Positions 24,216-35,544 of a DNA stretch of 64,000 nt are shown here, in pieces. The position numbers and the translations under genes are program-made. Positions within the stretch are counted from its first letter, which is position 1. Each line of letters opens with the position of its first letter. The notes under the pieces were generated by a model. The model had not been told where the DNA came from. It saw nothing but the letters and a program-made list of their open reading frames with translations, and ran no database searches. The DNA lies in contig NC_059077.1 in NCBI RefSeq assembly GCF_020497125.1, forward strand, positions 21,894,840 to 21,958,839. Reading direction: 5' to 3'. Origin of the DNA: Mauremys mutica (taxonomy: Eukaryota; Chordata; Testudines; Geoemydidae).

Positions 24216-24511
24216 GGGCTAGTCTACACTTACCGTCCGGGTCGACGCGGTGAGTTCGACTTCTCAGAGTTCGAACTATCGCGTCTGATCTAGACGCGAT
24301 AGTTCGAACTCCGGAAGCGCCGCGGTCGACTCCGGTACTCCACCACTGCAAACGGCGGTGGCGGAGTCGACCTTGGAGCCGCGGAGTTCGACCCCGCCGC
24401 GTCTGGACGGGTGAGTAGTTCGAATTAGGGTACTTCGAATTCAGCTACGCTATTCACGTAGCTGAATTTGCGTACCCTAATTCGAACCCCCTTTTTAGTG
24501 TAGACCAGGCC
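24216..24511. mobile_element. CpG-rich Harbinger-type miniature element
   Basis: Terminal repeats GGGCTAGTCTACACT and GGCCTGGTCTACACT (reverse complement of the right end), flanked by the 3-bp duplication TTA, as for PIF/Harbinger elements. Inside are three hairpins: 24267-24286 with 24292-24311 (perfect 20-bp arms), 24324-24333 with 24363-24372, and about 24418-24449 with 24457-24486. It is unusually rich in CG dinucleotides, suggesting a young insertion. No coding capacity. Confidence 0.85.
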
Positions 24512-24790
24512 TTAGAGTTCTTCCATGAATCTTTCAGGGTGTCCTAAAATGTTTTTTTTTGGAGGGGGCGGGGGGAGATCTCAGTCCAACGGCTCAAACT
24601 CCCCTGATTCAGTGTTCAGTGGCTCAGAGATGGCAAGATCATGCCCAAGATCCAGTATTTATAACTGGAAATAGCCGGGCAAGTGATTTTAGCACAGCAT
24701 GTGTGTTCCTCTGACAGAAGAATAGATACTTGAGTCTGTGAAAAGTCCTAATGGCACTTGGTCAGAAGATCTAATGCTTCACACCTCTAA

Positions 24791-25062
24791 GGGCTTGGCT
24801 ACACTTACAAATTTGCAGCGCTGCAGCAGGGTGTGAAAACACACCCTCTCCAGCGCTGCAAATTGCGGCGCTGCAAAGCGCCAGTGTGGTCAAAGCCCCA
24901 GCGCTGGGAGCACGGTTCCCAGCGCTGTACGTTATTCCCCACAGGGAGGTGGAGTACGGACAGCACTGGGAGAGCTTTCTCCCAGCGCTGGCGCTTTGAC
25001 TACACTTAGCGCTTCAAAGCGCTGCCGCGGCAGCGCTTTGAAGTGTAAGTGTAGCCAAAGCC
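24791..25062. mobile_element. Harbinger-type miniature element
   Basis: Ends GGGCTTGGCTACACTTACA and, at the right, its close inverse TGTAAGTGTAGCCAAAGCC. TAA is duplicated at 24788-24790 and 25063-25065. The body is rich in CAGCGCTG/AGCGCT palindromes (for example TTCAAAGCGCTGCCGCGGCA near the right end). No ORF. Confidence 0.85.
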
Positions 25063-25183
25063 TAAGGCTTCGGTCTTGTAAACACAATGTGGTAGCCAAA
25101 CAATTCTTCATTAAGTAAACTCACATCTAAATGTGAAATACATGCCTTTTGATCTAATGACAATTGAATATAGTTGCATAATA

Positions 25184-25420
25184 TACCTCTACCCTGCTAT
25201 AATGCGACCCAATATAACACGGGTTTGAGTATAGCGTGATAGCAGCGGGGCTCTGGTGGTGCTTTAAAGGGTCTGGGGCTCCGGCTGCTGTGGGGAGCCC
25301 CGGGCCCTTTAAGTCCCGCCGGAGCCCTGACGCTGCTACCCCGATATAAGGGGGTTTCAGCTATAACGCAGTAGGGATTTTTGGCTCCCCATGACCACAT
25401 TATAGCAGGGCAGAGGTGTA
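25184..25420. mobile_element. Mariner-like miniature element (TA-flanked)
   Basis: Inverted ends TACCTCTACCCTGCTATAAT and the reverse complement of the right end TACACCTCTGCCCTGCTATA, both abutting TA dinucleotides as in Tc1/mariner insertions. GC-rich interior without a transposase. Confidence 0.7.
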
Positions 25421-25786
25421 TAAAGTAATTATAAGGTAATATAAAGTTATAAGACATTAAAAGGATTTAGCAACTACAGGTTATTTTGGTTATGCTGGTA
25501 TAAGGCTAACAGGGTGAAGGTAAATACAATTAACATCTATTCTTGATTTTTATCAACACAAGTGAATGCGCTTCTGTCTACTATTTAACATTCCTTTATT
25601 ACCCAAATACAGTGAATTAACACCTCTTTGAGGTTATGCCCTGAGCTGGCTAGTGCCAGCGCCAGATTCCCCACAAAAGGTAAGAGCATGATGCTTAACA
25701 CCTGAGGAACTGCACTGAGACAAGAAAAGGAGACAGAAGTACAAGTAATCTTGTAACCATGATAAGCTTATTTTTGTTCAGGAATC

Positions 25787-25932
25787 TAAAACAGTTATAC
25801 CAGTGTAAGGCACTTCTATTCCTTTATAACTGCATTTATATAAAGGCTTTTACCAGCATAAATGTCAACAAAAAGTCACACCACTTACCAACGCAACTAT
25901 GCCAGTAAACTTAAGTGTAGACCAGCTGTATA
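25787..25932. mobile_element. Decayed Harbinger-like element end
   Basis: TATACCAGTGTAAGGCACTT start and AAGTGTAGACCAGCTG end. Resembles the GTCTACACT-ended elements but no clean target duplication was seen. Confidence 0.4.
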
Positions 25933-26074
25933 CTTGGAAAAAAACCACAATGTTAAGCATATGTCTTAACATTGGAGTGCCACCAGACTCGTTAATGTTA
26001 AGCATAGTTTTACCTTCAGCATACACAATCACAATCATGTTGTGGTTAAGTCCATAAATGGCTATTAGCCAGGA

Positions 26075-26245
26075 TGGGTAAGGAATGGTGTCCTGTTTGT
26101 CAGAGGATGGAGATGGATGGCAGGAGAGAGATCACTTGATCATTGCCTGTTAGGTTCACTCCCTCTGGGGCACCTGGCATTGTCCACTGTTGGTAGACAG
26201 ATACTGGGCTAGATGGACCTTTGTACAGCCATTCTTATGTTTAAA
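26075..26245 (+). mobile_element. CR1 LINE 3' end
   Basis: Contains GAGAGATCACTTGATCATTG, CTGTTAGGTTCACTCCCTCT, GGGGCACCTGGCATTG and GGGCTAGATGGACCTTTG and ends CCATTCTTATGTTT, the standard 3' untranslated end of a sauropsid CR1. The coding part is absent: a 5'-truncated copy. Confidence 0.85.
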
Positions 26246-26874
26246 AACTTGATAGTGGTAGTAGTCAGTCACTAGGCACCTCCTATTGCAGACAAGGCAG
26301 AGTTCTCAGGTAGTTGAAGACAATGGTCCAACATAGCAACGCACATCTTGTTGTGGCTATCTGCTATTTGCATATGGTTCTTTGCCTTTTGAAATAAAAT
26401 GTTTTTCAAACAATTCTGAAAGGTTATTCAATATACCCTCCCATTATGAAATTTGGAAGCATAAGAGAATATAGGGAAACCTTCTCTACTGTTTTAAGCA
26501 TATTAAGTTAATTTTAGCCTCCCCTAGAAATATTCTTTTGTTTATCTTCTTCACCCAAATAAGGTATCATTCAGCAGCTGTTTGTGGCTCAAAGAGTCTT
26601 CTCCTTTATAATGCACAGGGTGGTAACTGTTCATAGAGCCAAGAAACTACTCCTGAATCCTGAAAGGGCAGCTGGGCTCATGGAGGATGGCAATTTAAAA
26701 CTCACTTTCCACTTCTTTCTCAGCCTAACAACCTTTAGTCCTATTTTAGATGAATTGGGAGTTGGTTTGGGGCTGCCAGTTCACCTCAACATCAAATGCT
26801 GAATGAATTTAACTGCCTCTGTTGGTGCTGCAGCTCATTTGGATCAGAAATTGGTAACTACTAATGCTTTAAGG

Positions 26875-27100
26875 CAGTGGTTCTCAAACTTTTTTACTGG
26901 TGGCTCCTTTCACATAGCAAGCTTCTAAGTGCGACCCCCCCCCTTATAAACCAAAAATGTTTTTGTATATTTAATACCATTATAAATGCTGGAGACAAAG
27001 CAGGGCTTGGAGTGGCTCCCCACCTATCCCCAGTTTTCAGAGAGATTTATTCTAGTAAGTACATACATAGTTGTGAGATCACCCCCCATCCCCAAAAGTT
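26875..27100. mobile_element. hAT element left end, right end lost
   Basis: Begins CAGTGGTTCTCAAACTTTTT followed by CTGGTGGCTCCTTTCACATA and GTGCGACCCCCCCC, a widespread hAT family start. The expected right end (reverse complement of CAGTGGTTCTCAAAC) is missing. Confidence 0.65.
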
Positions 27101-27303
27101 ATTTGACCAATGACATCACTATTAGTGTGCATTTAAAGCTAAACCCCTAATAAAACTGCTTTTAATACACTGGATAGGAAACAAAACTTCAAAAACAATT
27201 CTCTTGTTGCTACGTAGACTGAGACATAGAATATAGAAGACATAAGCAAGGTCCATAAGAATCACTTTTTTAAAATGTCATGGACAGAAGAGCTATTACT
27301 GAC

Positions 27304-27410
27304 CCATCCAAGAAAATTTTGTGCATTTGTAAAGTGTTGTCCTCTTGTTCTTTGGGAAAAGCAGACATTTTGAGAAGAGAAGCACCATTATGGCAAGACC
27401 AACACCAAAT
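27304..27410 (-). CDS. MTMR12: MTMR12 exon 9
   Basis: One hundred seven nt, phase 0 start after tgtag and ending with two bases of a Gly codon before gtcagt. It encodes IWCWSCHNGASLLKMSA and then FPKEQEDNTLQMHKIFLD. WCW.H.NG..L is a signature of the myotubularin fold. Confidence 0.94.
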
Positions 27411-28839
27411 CTACAGAAAAACACATTTACCTGATTAGTTAGTTCTCATGTACATATGACAGCTACATGTTTCTATTGGAGTGAAACTTCGACTATAAGA
27501 AACCCTTTCCTGCTGCTTTACCACAAATAGTTTTGGGACATCCAATGAATCATTCAGCAGCAATCTTGCACTTTAGAACCAACGGCAAATGCTCCAGACA
27601 CAACATTTCATAGTATTACCCTCAAGAAGTTTAATCATTAGGTACAGGCAATGGACAAGGTGTAATATGTTTTTAAGTTACAGTTGAGACTTTGCTCTTC
27701 CCTTAGGGCTTGCATACATTGACTCGAATTGGCAATAGCTATTCCATTCAGTTTCCTTGCGCAGGCAAACCTTTAGACTGCTTTGTCTTGTCCAACAGAT
27801 AGTAGCTGAACTACTAAAATAGGAGCTGAGAAACTCCTATGGTATGCATGTTCCTAAAACTAGCTCACAAATAGTTCTGTTTTACAGGGTAGTATTATAC
27901 CATGTCTCATTGGAAGACAAAGATTTTGATACCCAGGTTTAAATTGTGATCCGAGATTTTCTTCAAGCAAGACTGACAGTAGAACAAAACGACAAGCCAT
28001 AAAGAAAGAATAAATCTACACTGAAATAAAGTAGAAATTGCAGAGATGTTTACTTTATGAAAACATTCCTTTGTCCCTGCAATGGTCTACAGTCACTTTT
28101 GGAGTGCTTACATGGAGGCATATCCTATCACAGTTGTTCCTAAACTGGTCTCTAAACTCACCTTTGACTGTGAAAGCCCAGTTGTTTCTTTCCTTCTCAT
28201 ACATCAGCAGAAATATGCTGGCCAAATTATGACTCAGTTACTCCTATGCAACACCATTAGATGCCAACAATTGCACAAGTGTAACCAAGTCATAATTTGG
28301 TCTAGAATATCTGCTGGGGGGGAGAAGGAAAGCCCCAGCTTGGCTTCCACATCCAAGAGAGAATTTGCAGGGCTGGCAGTTTGGAACACAGCTTTATTTG
28401 TAAACTAAAATTTGAACTGGAAGTAATTAAGTCCAACGGTACCATTTCACAAAGACTAAGAGCTGTACTTTAAGAGGAAAGGGACTGATTGCTTGCATCA
28501 AGAAAACTGAACGTCTGCCACATAACCCTGTAATCTTAACCAGAACTAATTCAGTCACAAAAGTGATTTTTAAACTTAGTTTTTCACTTGGTCTTTGTAA
28601 CCAGAAATTAACTTAAGGGCTTCAAAATTTCTTGCTTTCACTAGAAGAAGCCATTACAGTAACAGCAGGCTACTGTATAACAATGCCCTTTGCTGTAGTC
28701 TGTCCTGTGGCATATTTGAAGATCAGAGCACTGAACTAGGTTTAATGAGGGTAATAAAGGCAGCCAACATTTTCTTCTAGAAAGTGTCTAGTTTAGAAAC
28801 TAAAGGTGTGAAAGGACTTGCTTTTCATAGGTGAAGTCA

Positions 28840-28890
28840 ATGGGAGGTCCCTCTCAAGGTCCCTTCCAGTCCTAGAGTCTATGAATCTAT
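28840..28890 (+). mobile_element. CR1 3' tail fragment
   Basis: CAAGGTCCCTTCCAGTCCTA followed by GAGTCTATGAATCTATGG is the 3' terminus of CR1 with its short tail repeats. Confidence 0.7.
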
Positions 28891-28917
28891 GGAGCTGTGG
28901 GTGCTCTGCACCTAAGA

Positions 28918-29292
28918 CAGAGGTCTCCAAACAGAGGAATGTTCAGGGGGGAAAGGAGGGAGCAGCACCCAGCCTCTCCCTACCACCAGTTCTGCTCAGG
29001 TCTGACCCGCAACTGTGTCCCCTACTCCTGGCCCCAGGCCTGACCCCATCTCCAGCCTCAGCATGGCTCCATTCCTGGCCTCGACCCCAGCCTCAGCCAC
29101 TGGCCACAGCCCCATTCCCGGCCGAGGGCCAAGGCTAGGGGTGGGGCCGGGAGCAGAGCTGCACCTGGCTGCCAGCCCCCACCGCAGCCCTGTTCCTGCC
29201 CCCACCCCCAGCCTCAGGCCCTGGCCCCACCCCAGACCACCCCCAGCCTTGGACCCCCAAGGGGGTGACCCTAAAAAGTTTGGGGACCACTG
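28918..29292. mobile_element. Non-autonomous hAT element
   Basis: Ends CAGAGGTCTCCAAAC and, from the right, CAGTGGTCCCCAAAC. 8-bp flanks ACCTAAGA (28910-28917) and ACCTAAAA (29293-29300) match at 7 of 8. The body is GC-rich with CCCCAGCCTC/GGCCCCA low-complexity sequence; frames in it are artefacts. Confidence 0.85.
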
Positions 29293-29827
29293 ACCTAAAA
29301 TGATCAACGATCTCTACATAAAAAGTTGCCTTGCTTTCTCCTCTCCACCATACTTTATCTGTTCTTATGATAGGACCATCACATTCAGTGCCTTAACACT
29401 CACTGCTGAAGTACTGTCATTAGCACAGCAACCAGCACCAAGCAGACTCCTACAGATGCCAAGACACAAGTGTCTCTGGAGAACCTCAATCTCAAGGAAG
29501 AAAGACTAGTCAGAGAATGCCATGAGCATGTGTGGGGTCCATTAATACTCAGACATCTCTTCCTAGCTTTATTCAGATATGTAAGGAGATATTGCTCTAT
29601 ATGTTCTGAAGGGGAAGCTTTATGTATAACCTCTATTTTCAGCTGCTGCTTCCTCTTTTACAGATGAGTTTGCTGTTACAGAAATGACTTTAATAGTGCA
29701 ATATGAACTACACTAAGACTAATGTACTTAAATAAATAATTTATTTATAGATGTATTCTGTCTGAAATACAAGTTAAAATTTTCCCATCTACATTTTTTC
29801 ACGCTTCAGCATCGCATGTATACTCAC

Positions 29828-29903
29828 AGGAATGCCTCTTCCTTGGTACTGCAAGATACTCTCTTCAGAGAGTGACATGGGAACAACAAAATACAATGGC
29901 AAT
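29828..29903 (-). CDS. MTMR12: MTMR12 exon 8
   Basis: Seventy-six nt. It encodes LPLYFVVPMSLSEES and then ILQYQGRGIP, the conserved YP..VVP and R.P segments before the WCW motif. It ends in phase 0 before gtgagt. Confidence 0.94.
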
Positions 29904-30707
29904 CTAAAGAAGAGAGAAACATTTCCTATAGCAAAGAATTCCACAACAGATTTAATGCCCCTTGTATGATGCGGGAAGTCCTCGCCACAGAATCAGGAAA
30001 TCTGAATAATTAGTAATTCCCAATTTCCTACATCAGCCAGCAACTATGTTCTGGAAGGCACAAAACAAATTGTCCAACTTTTAAAGACATTTGATACTTA
30101 AGGCTCGGTACTTGCAATACGCTATCGAGATAGCTTTAATAGTATCTTGAGAACTCACACTCCACTGTTCTGAGAGTTATCTGCAGTCAAAAGCTTAACG
30201 AAAACCTGAATGCTGCTGAATCCTAAAAACTAAAGGATTCCACTTGAAAATAATAAACTTGAAAGGGTTTGCTGATATAGATACACAACTCTCTCCAGGG
30301 GGGAGGACAGTTTGTATCAGCAAAAGAGGGTCTGGGTTTTTTTGGTTTTTTTTTTTTGCTAACTTAACAGCCTAAATCAGTTCCCCAAATAGAGTAAACT
30401 ATACTGGCAAAGGATCTTTTTACTGAAATAATGGTGTCTAAACTAGGGCTTTTCCTGACCCAATTATGATAGTGGGGGGAGGGGAATCATGCCCCTGAAC
30501 AAAAAAATTTTGCTTGCATAACTATGAAGCATACACCAGGCCTAAGTGTTTCTTACAGTGCTTGAGGCCTTGGAGAAATGAGTTGGAAGACAGATTCCAC
30601 ATGGGAGGGTAGAGATTTACCACTGGTGTTCATCACTAACTTCTGAAACATGAACATTGACTATAATATTAAATTTGCCACACACACACTTTAGAGTTCA
30701 AGCTTAC
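29904..30707 (-). other. MTMR12 intron 7
   Basis: AT-rich, with a T-run at about 30334-30358; nothing else recognised. Confidence 0.85.
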
Positions 30708-30831
30708 TTTTCAGAGACTTTGTAGGCTTCGTTGGCACTCAATACTTTATATTTCATGTTCCCTTTGGTCCGTTCCAACTCCACACGCCAATCCTTAATA
30801 GCATCAAACATCACAGTTTGGTTTTGTATGT
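30708..30831 (-). CDS. MTMR12: MTMR12 exon 7
   Basis: One hundred twenty-four nt beginning with two bases of a split Asp codon and ending with two bases of a split Lys codon before gtaagc. The translation contains TVMFDAIKDWRVELERTKGN and NEAYKVSE, typical of the N-terminal part of the myotubularin phosphatase-like domain (DW..E..R motif). Confidence 0.95.
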
Positions 30832-31092
30832 CTGCCAACAGAAATCCAATTAGATACTAGTTTTACAGAGACAGTTGTAATTACTTTGCTATTACAAAAG
30901 TATTTTTCATTGTAAATCAACCACTTTAAACCAAATGCACATACAGAACCCCTCACGTATGAATGCTTTGAGCACGAAAAGTTAATGTGCCTTTGTACAG
31001 AACATTCTATGCTTCTGTCTGATCTTTACTATTTGGTCTTCAGTCAAATGCTGCTTAAACCAAGACAAACATTCCTAAAGTGACAATGCACA

Positions 31093-31923
31093 AGGGGCCG
31101 GATTAACTCTCCTGTGGGCCCAGGGCTATTAAATTTTGTGGGGCCTCTGTATCCAAGTCTTTTTTCTAATTAAAAACAACAATGATCACAATTATGGCAT
31201 CAAGGCTATTAATGCTATTAAACTTGCCTTTTAACTAACATAAAGCTGTTCTATGGTTACATTTCAGTCTTAAAACATGGAGAATATAGTTAAGTTAATT
31301 CAAAATAGCCTACTTCTTACCTTAGAACAGCTGTTCTATTCATTTCTTTCTGGGAGGGAGTTTGGGTGCAGGAGGGGGTTCCAAGCTGGGACAGAGTGTT
31401 GTAACAGGAGAGGGTGGGGGGTGTCAGGTCTGGGAGGGAATATGGGTGCAGGAGGGGATTCTGACCTGGGGCAGGGTGTTGGGGTGCAGAAGGGGGTGTG
31501 AGCTGTAGGCGCCGGCTGGGAGGTGCTTACCACAGGCGGCTCCCAGCCGGCGGCGCAGCAGGGCTCAGGCAGGCTGCCTGCCTGCCAGCCAGAGCCCCAT
31601 GCTGCTCCCAGAAAAGGCTGGCTGCTGGCACATCTCTGCACGCCCCTGGAGGGAGGTTGACAGCATGTCTCCTCGCACTGCCCGTGCCCGCAAATGCTGC
31701 CCCTGCAGCTCCCATTGGCGAGAGCTGTGGGGATGGTACTTAGGGTGGGGGCAGCGTGCGGAGCTGCCTCCCCTTGCTAGGGCCGCAGAGACATGCCAGC
31801 AGCCGGCTGCTTCCGGGAGCGGTGTGGGGCACGGCATGCAGGCAGCCTGCCTGAGCCCTACTGCCCCAGCGCCCCCCTTAGCCCGAGGCCCCGGGCTGCA
31901 GCCCCTACGTTAATCCGGCCCTG
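31093..31923. mobile_element. Non-autonomous hAT-type element with GC-rich core
   Basis: Ends AGGGGCCGGATTAAC and, from the right, CAGGGCCGGATTAACG. 8-bp flanks AATGCACA (31085-31092) and GATGCACA (31924-31931) match at 7 of 8. The GC-rich interior (about 31345-31900) shares blocks such as GGGACAGAGTGTTG and GCAGCTCCCATTGGC with the elements at 236-850 and 14961-15609, although its ends differ. No transposase. Confidence 0.8.
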
Positions 31924-32557
31924 GATGCACAGTAAGATTTTTTTTTTTTTAAATAGTGCTTCCATATGCTTAAAGGCTAGTTAGCAGTCTACAACCAAGA
32001 CTTACCGTGTACTCTGCAGCACTTGCAACCATCACTGTTTACTCTGCTTATATGTTGCAACCCCTTCTCCCACTTTGTCTAGTCTATTTGGATCATAAAC
32101 TCAAGGGCAGGGCCTGTCACTACGGTGTTCAGTGCCAAGAACACTGACCTCAGTGCTAGCTAGGACCTTTAGACCCTACTGGAATATTTTAAAAAATTAA
32201 ATTTCAAGCTAAACACTTGAGGCAACATCATGGTGCATCAAAACCCCTCTTGATAAAATAAACAGATGTTTTGGGTGCACCAGGAATGAAGAATCAGCAA
32301 GAACATCGTTAGAATAGCACTATTACATCAGCTAGGTTTCTATTAAAACTGGCAATTTAAGAAATTAAAAGTTATCTACACAACTGTTTTCCTTGTTCAA
32401 AATATAACAAGCCACTCTGTGTGACTTAACCAGATATGGCTAAATAGGAACTTTCAAATTATTTTGCAGGATGTGTTTCACTGATAAATTATACTAATCC
32501 AGCAGGTTTATGTTACCATCCATGCTAGGCTGATCAGTGCATCTTTCCTTGATGATT

Positions 32558-32571
32558 GGGGGGGGGGGGGG
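32558..32571. repeat. Poly-G tract
   Basis: Fourteen consecutive G residues, then CGGG. Confidence 0.9.
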
Positions 32572-33302
32572 CGGGAACCCTATCCTGGAATAAGGGTGGG
32601 TGTGTTTATATGCAAAATCTCTTTTGAAAGATGCAAGAACAATTTCACTCAGTCCAAAAAGTAAGAGCAGGAAGTTATGCTGACCCTTCTGACAGTATTT
32701 TAGCCAAAATAGAAAACAGAAGTACAAAAGGGAAAACTAAATAGCAGTATTTTGTTGGTATCAGGGAAAAAAAATTGTATATGCAAAACGTTTGCACAAA
32801 TTGATCATGAATAAGGCTACAATTTAGTCACAGGTATTTTTAGTGAAAGTCATAGACAGGTCATGGACCATGGTTTTTAAAATACCAGTTCTTGAGCTGC
32901 AAGTTGCAGGCTTTGTACAACCTCTAGTATTAGCTTAATACTATTAATTGATTCCCTTCATATGCTCACTTAATGAGCCTATGAAGACCACCTTCTCTGG
33001 GCTAAAAATTGTATTTAAGTTTTATATTAAATACAAAAAAAAACGAAACCAAAAGCCCATTAGGGGCTAGGAGCATGCATCTGGCATGTTTAGAGATTTT
33101 AGCAGCAATCTCCAACAAATTCTACTTAGCATGTACAAATGAAAATGTTCAGAGGCTTATAACTCTACCAAATTTTGGGGATATTATCATGGGTCTAGCA
33201 AACTTCTGGGCACTAAAAATCACACGCGGATATAGCCTAGGAAGTAGGAATGATAGCATGTGGTAGTTACAACAAATTAAAAAAATAAAGAGCGAAGTTT
33301 AC

Positions 33303-33396
33303 CTGTATTGGTTGGCACAGCTGTTGCATAAGAGAACAGAAACAAGCGTTTAAGTAGTTTAGGAGTCTGGCTATGATGAACTATGCCACTGACGAT
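33303..33396 (-). CDS. MTMR12: MTMR12 exon 6
   Basis: Ninety-four nt, phase 0 start, one base of Asp left at the end before gtaaac. It encodes IVSGIVHHSQTPKLLKRLFL and then FSYATAVPTNT, the linker from PH-GRAM into the phosphatase-like domain. Confidence 0.95.
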
Positions 33397-34864
33397 CTAA
33401 GAAAGGATCAACAAATTAATGCATGTATATATCAGATTGTAATAAAAGCCAGCTGATGCAAAGAGCAGCTGAACCTCAAAGGCAAAGCCAAGGAGAGGAA
33501 GAGATTACACATTTTAAACAGACATTGTCAATAAGATTCAACTGTAGCAAGATATTAAAGACCTGATTTAAAATTCAAAAAGATGGCTTTGCCTAAGCAT
33601 CTGTGCAGCTACTATGTCTAGCACTATATTTAAAGGGCAATCCTGAAATCATAACATTACTCCACTTCAATTTTTTCTGGAGCCCTTTGGTCAAGATCTA
33701 TACTTTTTTTGAAGGAATGTCTTAAGAGTTTAGAAAGATCATTAGGTGAACTTCACCCTAGACTAGGACTCAACCTTAGTTTTAGTGCACCCTTTGACAC
33801 CAACGTATCTGATATCATTTCACCTGAGCACACTCCTATGATGTTTGTGTGAAACTCCTTTAATACCAGCAGGAGTTGCATGTGTGCATTAAGATAACTA
33901 TGCTGCCTAGTTATTTCCCTTGTTTGTGTAATGTCAGCCTTGGATATTCTTCAAATACACCTTTTGGTGAGAGCCTTCTCAGTTGAAGGTTTTGGTTATT
34001 TTTCATGTTAAAGGTCAGAACTGAAATTCTTACCAAGAGAATGTACTTTGATGTGTATAAAGCAGATGTAGTTTTCAGTCAGCCTGTCTCTCTGAACCAA
34101 GAAAATTGAGTTCCATTCCCAGAAGCTACAGTCTCACTGTGTGACTCAGGAAAGTCACCTACCTTTGAAAATACTACATCTCCCTAGATCAATATAAAAA
34201 GGTATGTATACCAAACATGTGTTAAAGCTTTTAAAAGTACAGTTAAGTCTAGCAGCAAACTAGCTACACCAAACTGTAAAACAACTCAAAAGCCAATTAT
34301 TAATCAGGGTCTTAAATTTTAAGTTCTAATTCTTACTTCTACTTTCATAATTCAAAGAAAGCCAAATAAATCCTTCAGTGTCAGAAGAAATAATTTGCAT
34401 GCCAAGTTATCAGAGAATTGTTTATGATGGCTGCTGACACGGCAGCAGGAAGTAAAAAGGTTAGCAAGGCAGTACCACAAGTAAATACAAAGCCAGCTTA
34501 CATTATATTCTTTAGCTAGACAAGCTCTAGAGCAATTTATGCAGTACTTCCAAACTACTAGAACATTTCCACAGTAAAAGCCAGTGCACCCGAAATTTTA
34601 AATTAGATGCACACAAAGAAAGATGGTTAAAGAAATAAGTTTAATCAAATCAAAGAGTGACTTTCCCATGATTGTTCACCCCAGTAGTGAATGACTCAAA
34701 AGCAAGCTTTGTTTTAACGGTTTCAGTGAACTGTTCTCAAATCAGTCTCCTTATTCTCGAGAAATTCTACATCGTTTCCCTGTAATTAAAATATCCTGTT
34801 AACATCCCACCCCAGATTTTTAAGGGGGGAAAGTTAATCAAATATGTAACATTGCTATACTTAC
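33397..34864 (-). other. MTMR12 intron 5
   Basis: Mostly unique. About 34085-34180 looks like a MIR-type remnant (ACAGTCTCACTGTGTGACTC, then AGGAAAGTCACCTACC). Confidence 0.7.
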
Positions 34865-34995
34865 CCTTTTTACCTCCTCTTCCTTTGTGTATCTCAGACA
34901 GAAGTGAAATACTCTAAGATCTTTACAGTGGATGATTAATTTCTCTGGGTATTTTTTCAGTTGTCCAGATAGAGATTTCTTTTTCTCATCATAAA
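34865..34995 (-). CDS. MTMR12: MTMR12 exon 5 (end of PH-GRAM domain)
   Basis: One hundred thirty-one nt: two bases completing Val, then 43 codons. It encodes YDEKKKSLSGQLKKYPEKL and then IIHCKDLRVFHFCLRYTKEE, the final strands and helix of the PH-GRAM domain. It ends in phase 0 at AGG before gtaagt. The HCKDLRVF motif is shared across the MTMR10/11/12 subgroup. Confidence 0.95.
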
Positions 34996-35254
34996 CTACA
35001 GAAGTAAAAACCCAAGGAAGAACATACCAACATTAAAAATTCTGGCATCTCTTGTTGGGGTCCCAACTAAACTGAGTCAACATAAGAGTTTTACTAAATA
35101 TCCTAGAACACTGACTTGCAGTGCAGACAAACATCTACTCACATACTTGTCAACAGTATCTTTACAGGTAATATAGTCTCAAGATTTTGTGCTCTGTCCT
35201 AGGTCTCCTCTTTTTCCACTCAGAGAGAAAAGACAGTTACCTTTTTCATAACTG

Positions 35255-35445
35255 GTGTTCGAGATGTGTTGCTCATATCTTTTCCACAATAGGCATGTGC
35301 ACCGGTGTCGGAAGTTTTTCCCCTAGCAGTACCTGTATCGGAGCGCCCCTAGCAACTCCTGGAGTGGCACCTCCATGGTGTGCTACAAGGGGCGCTACAT
35401 GCTCCCTCCAACCTCAGTTCCTTCTTGCCAGACAACTCCCGCATT
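35255..35445. repeat. DIRS left inverted terminal repeat
   Basis: Pairs with about 38910-39125. A related internal copy (TGAGTGATTCCCTCATGTGT, ATTCCACAAAAGG) occurs near 35534-35570, reminiscent of the internal complementary region of DIRS elements. Confidence 0.8.
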
Positions 35446-35544
35446 CATTCTCCTCCGTCGGATGTGGAATAGACATGGAGCAACACATCTTGAAGAACAC
35501 CAGTTACGGAAAAGGTAATGTCTTTCCTTCTTTGAGTGATTCCC

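Larger units (their letters stand above)
22470..27303 (-). other. MTMR12 intron 9 (repeat-dense)
   Basis: The most repeat-rich MTMR12 intron apart from intron 4. It holds a short palindromic element, the nested SINE palindrome, two Harbinger elements, a mariner-like element, a CR1 3' end and a hAT end, separated by short unique stretches. Confidence 0.85.
27411..29827 (-). other. MTMR12 intron 8
   Basis: Unique sequence plus a CR1 tail (28840-28890) directly followed by a hAT miniature element (28918-29292). Confidence 0.8.
30832..33302 (-). other. MTMR12 intron 6
   Basis: Contains the hAT-type element at 31093-31923 and a poly-G run at 32558-32571; otherwise unique. Confidence 0.85.

Noticed and set aside
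28996..29307. Overlapping open frames on both strands
   Set aside because: Within a GC-rich hAT miniature element; Gly/Pro-rich repeats, no family features.
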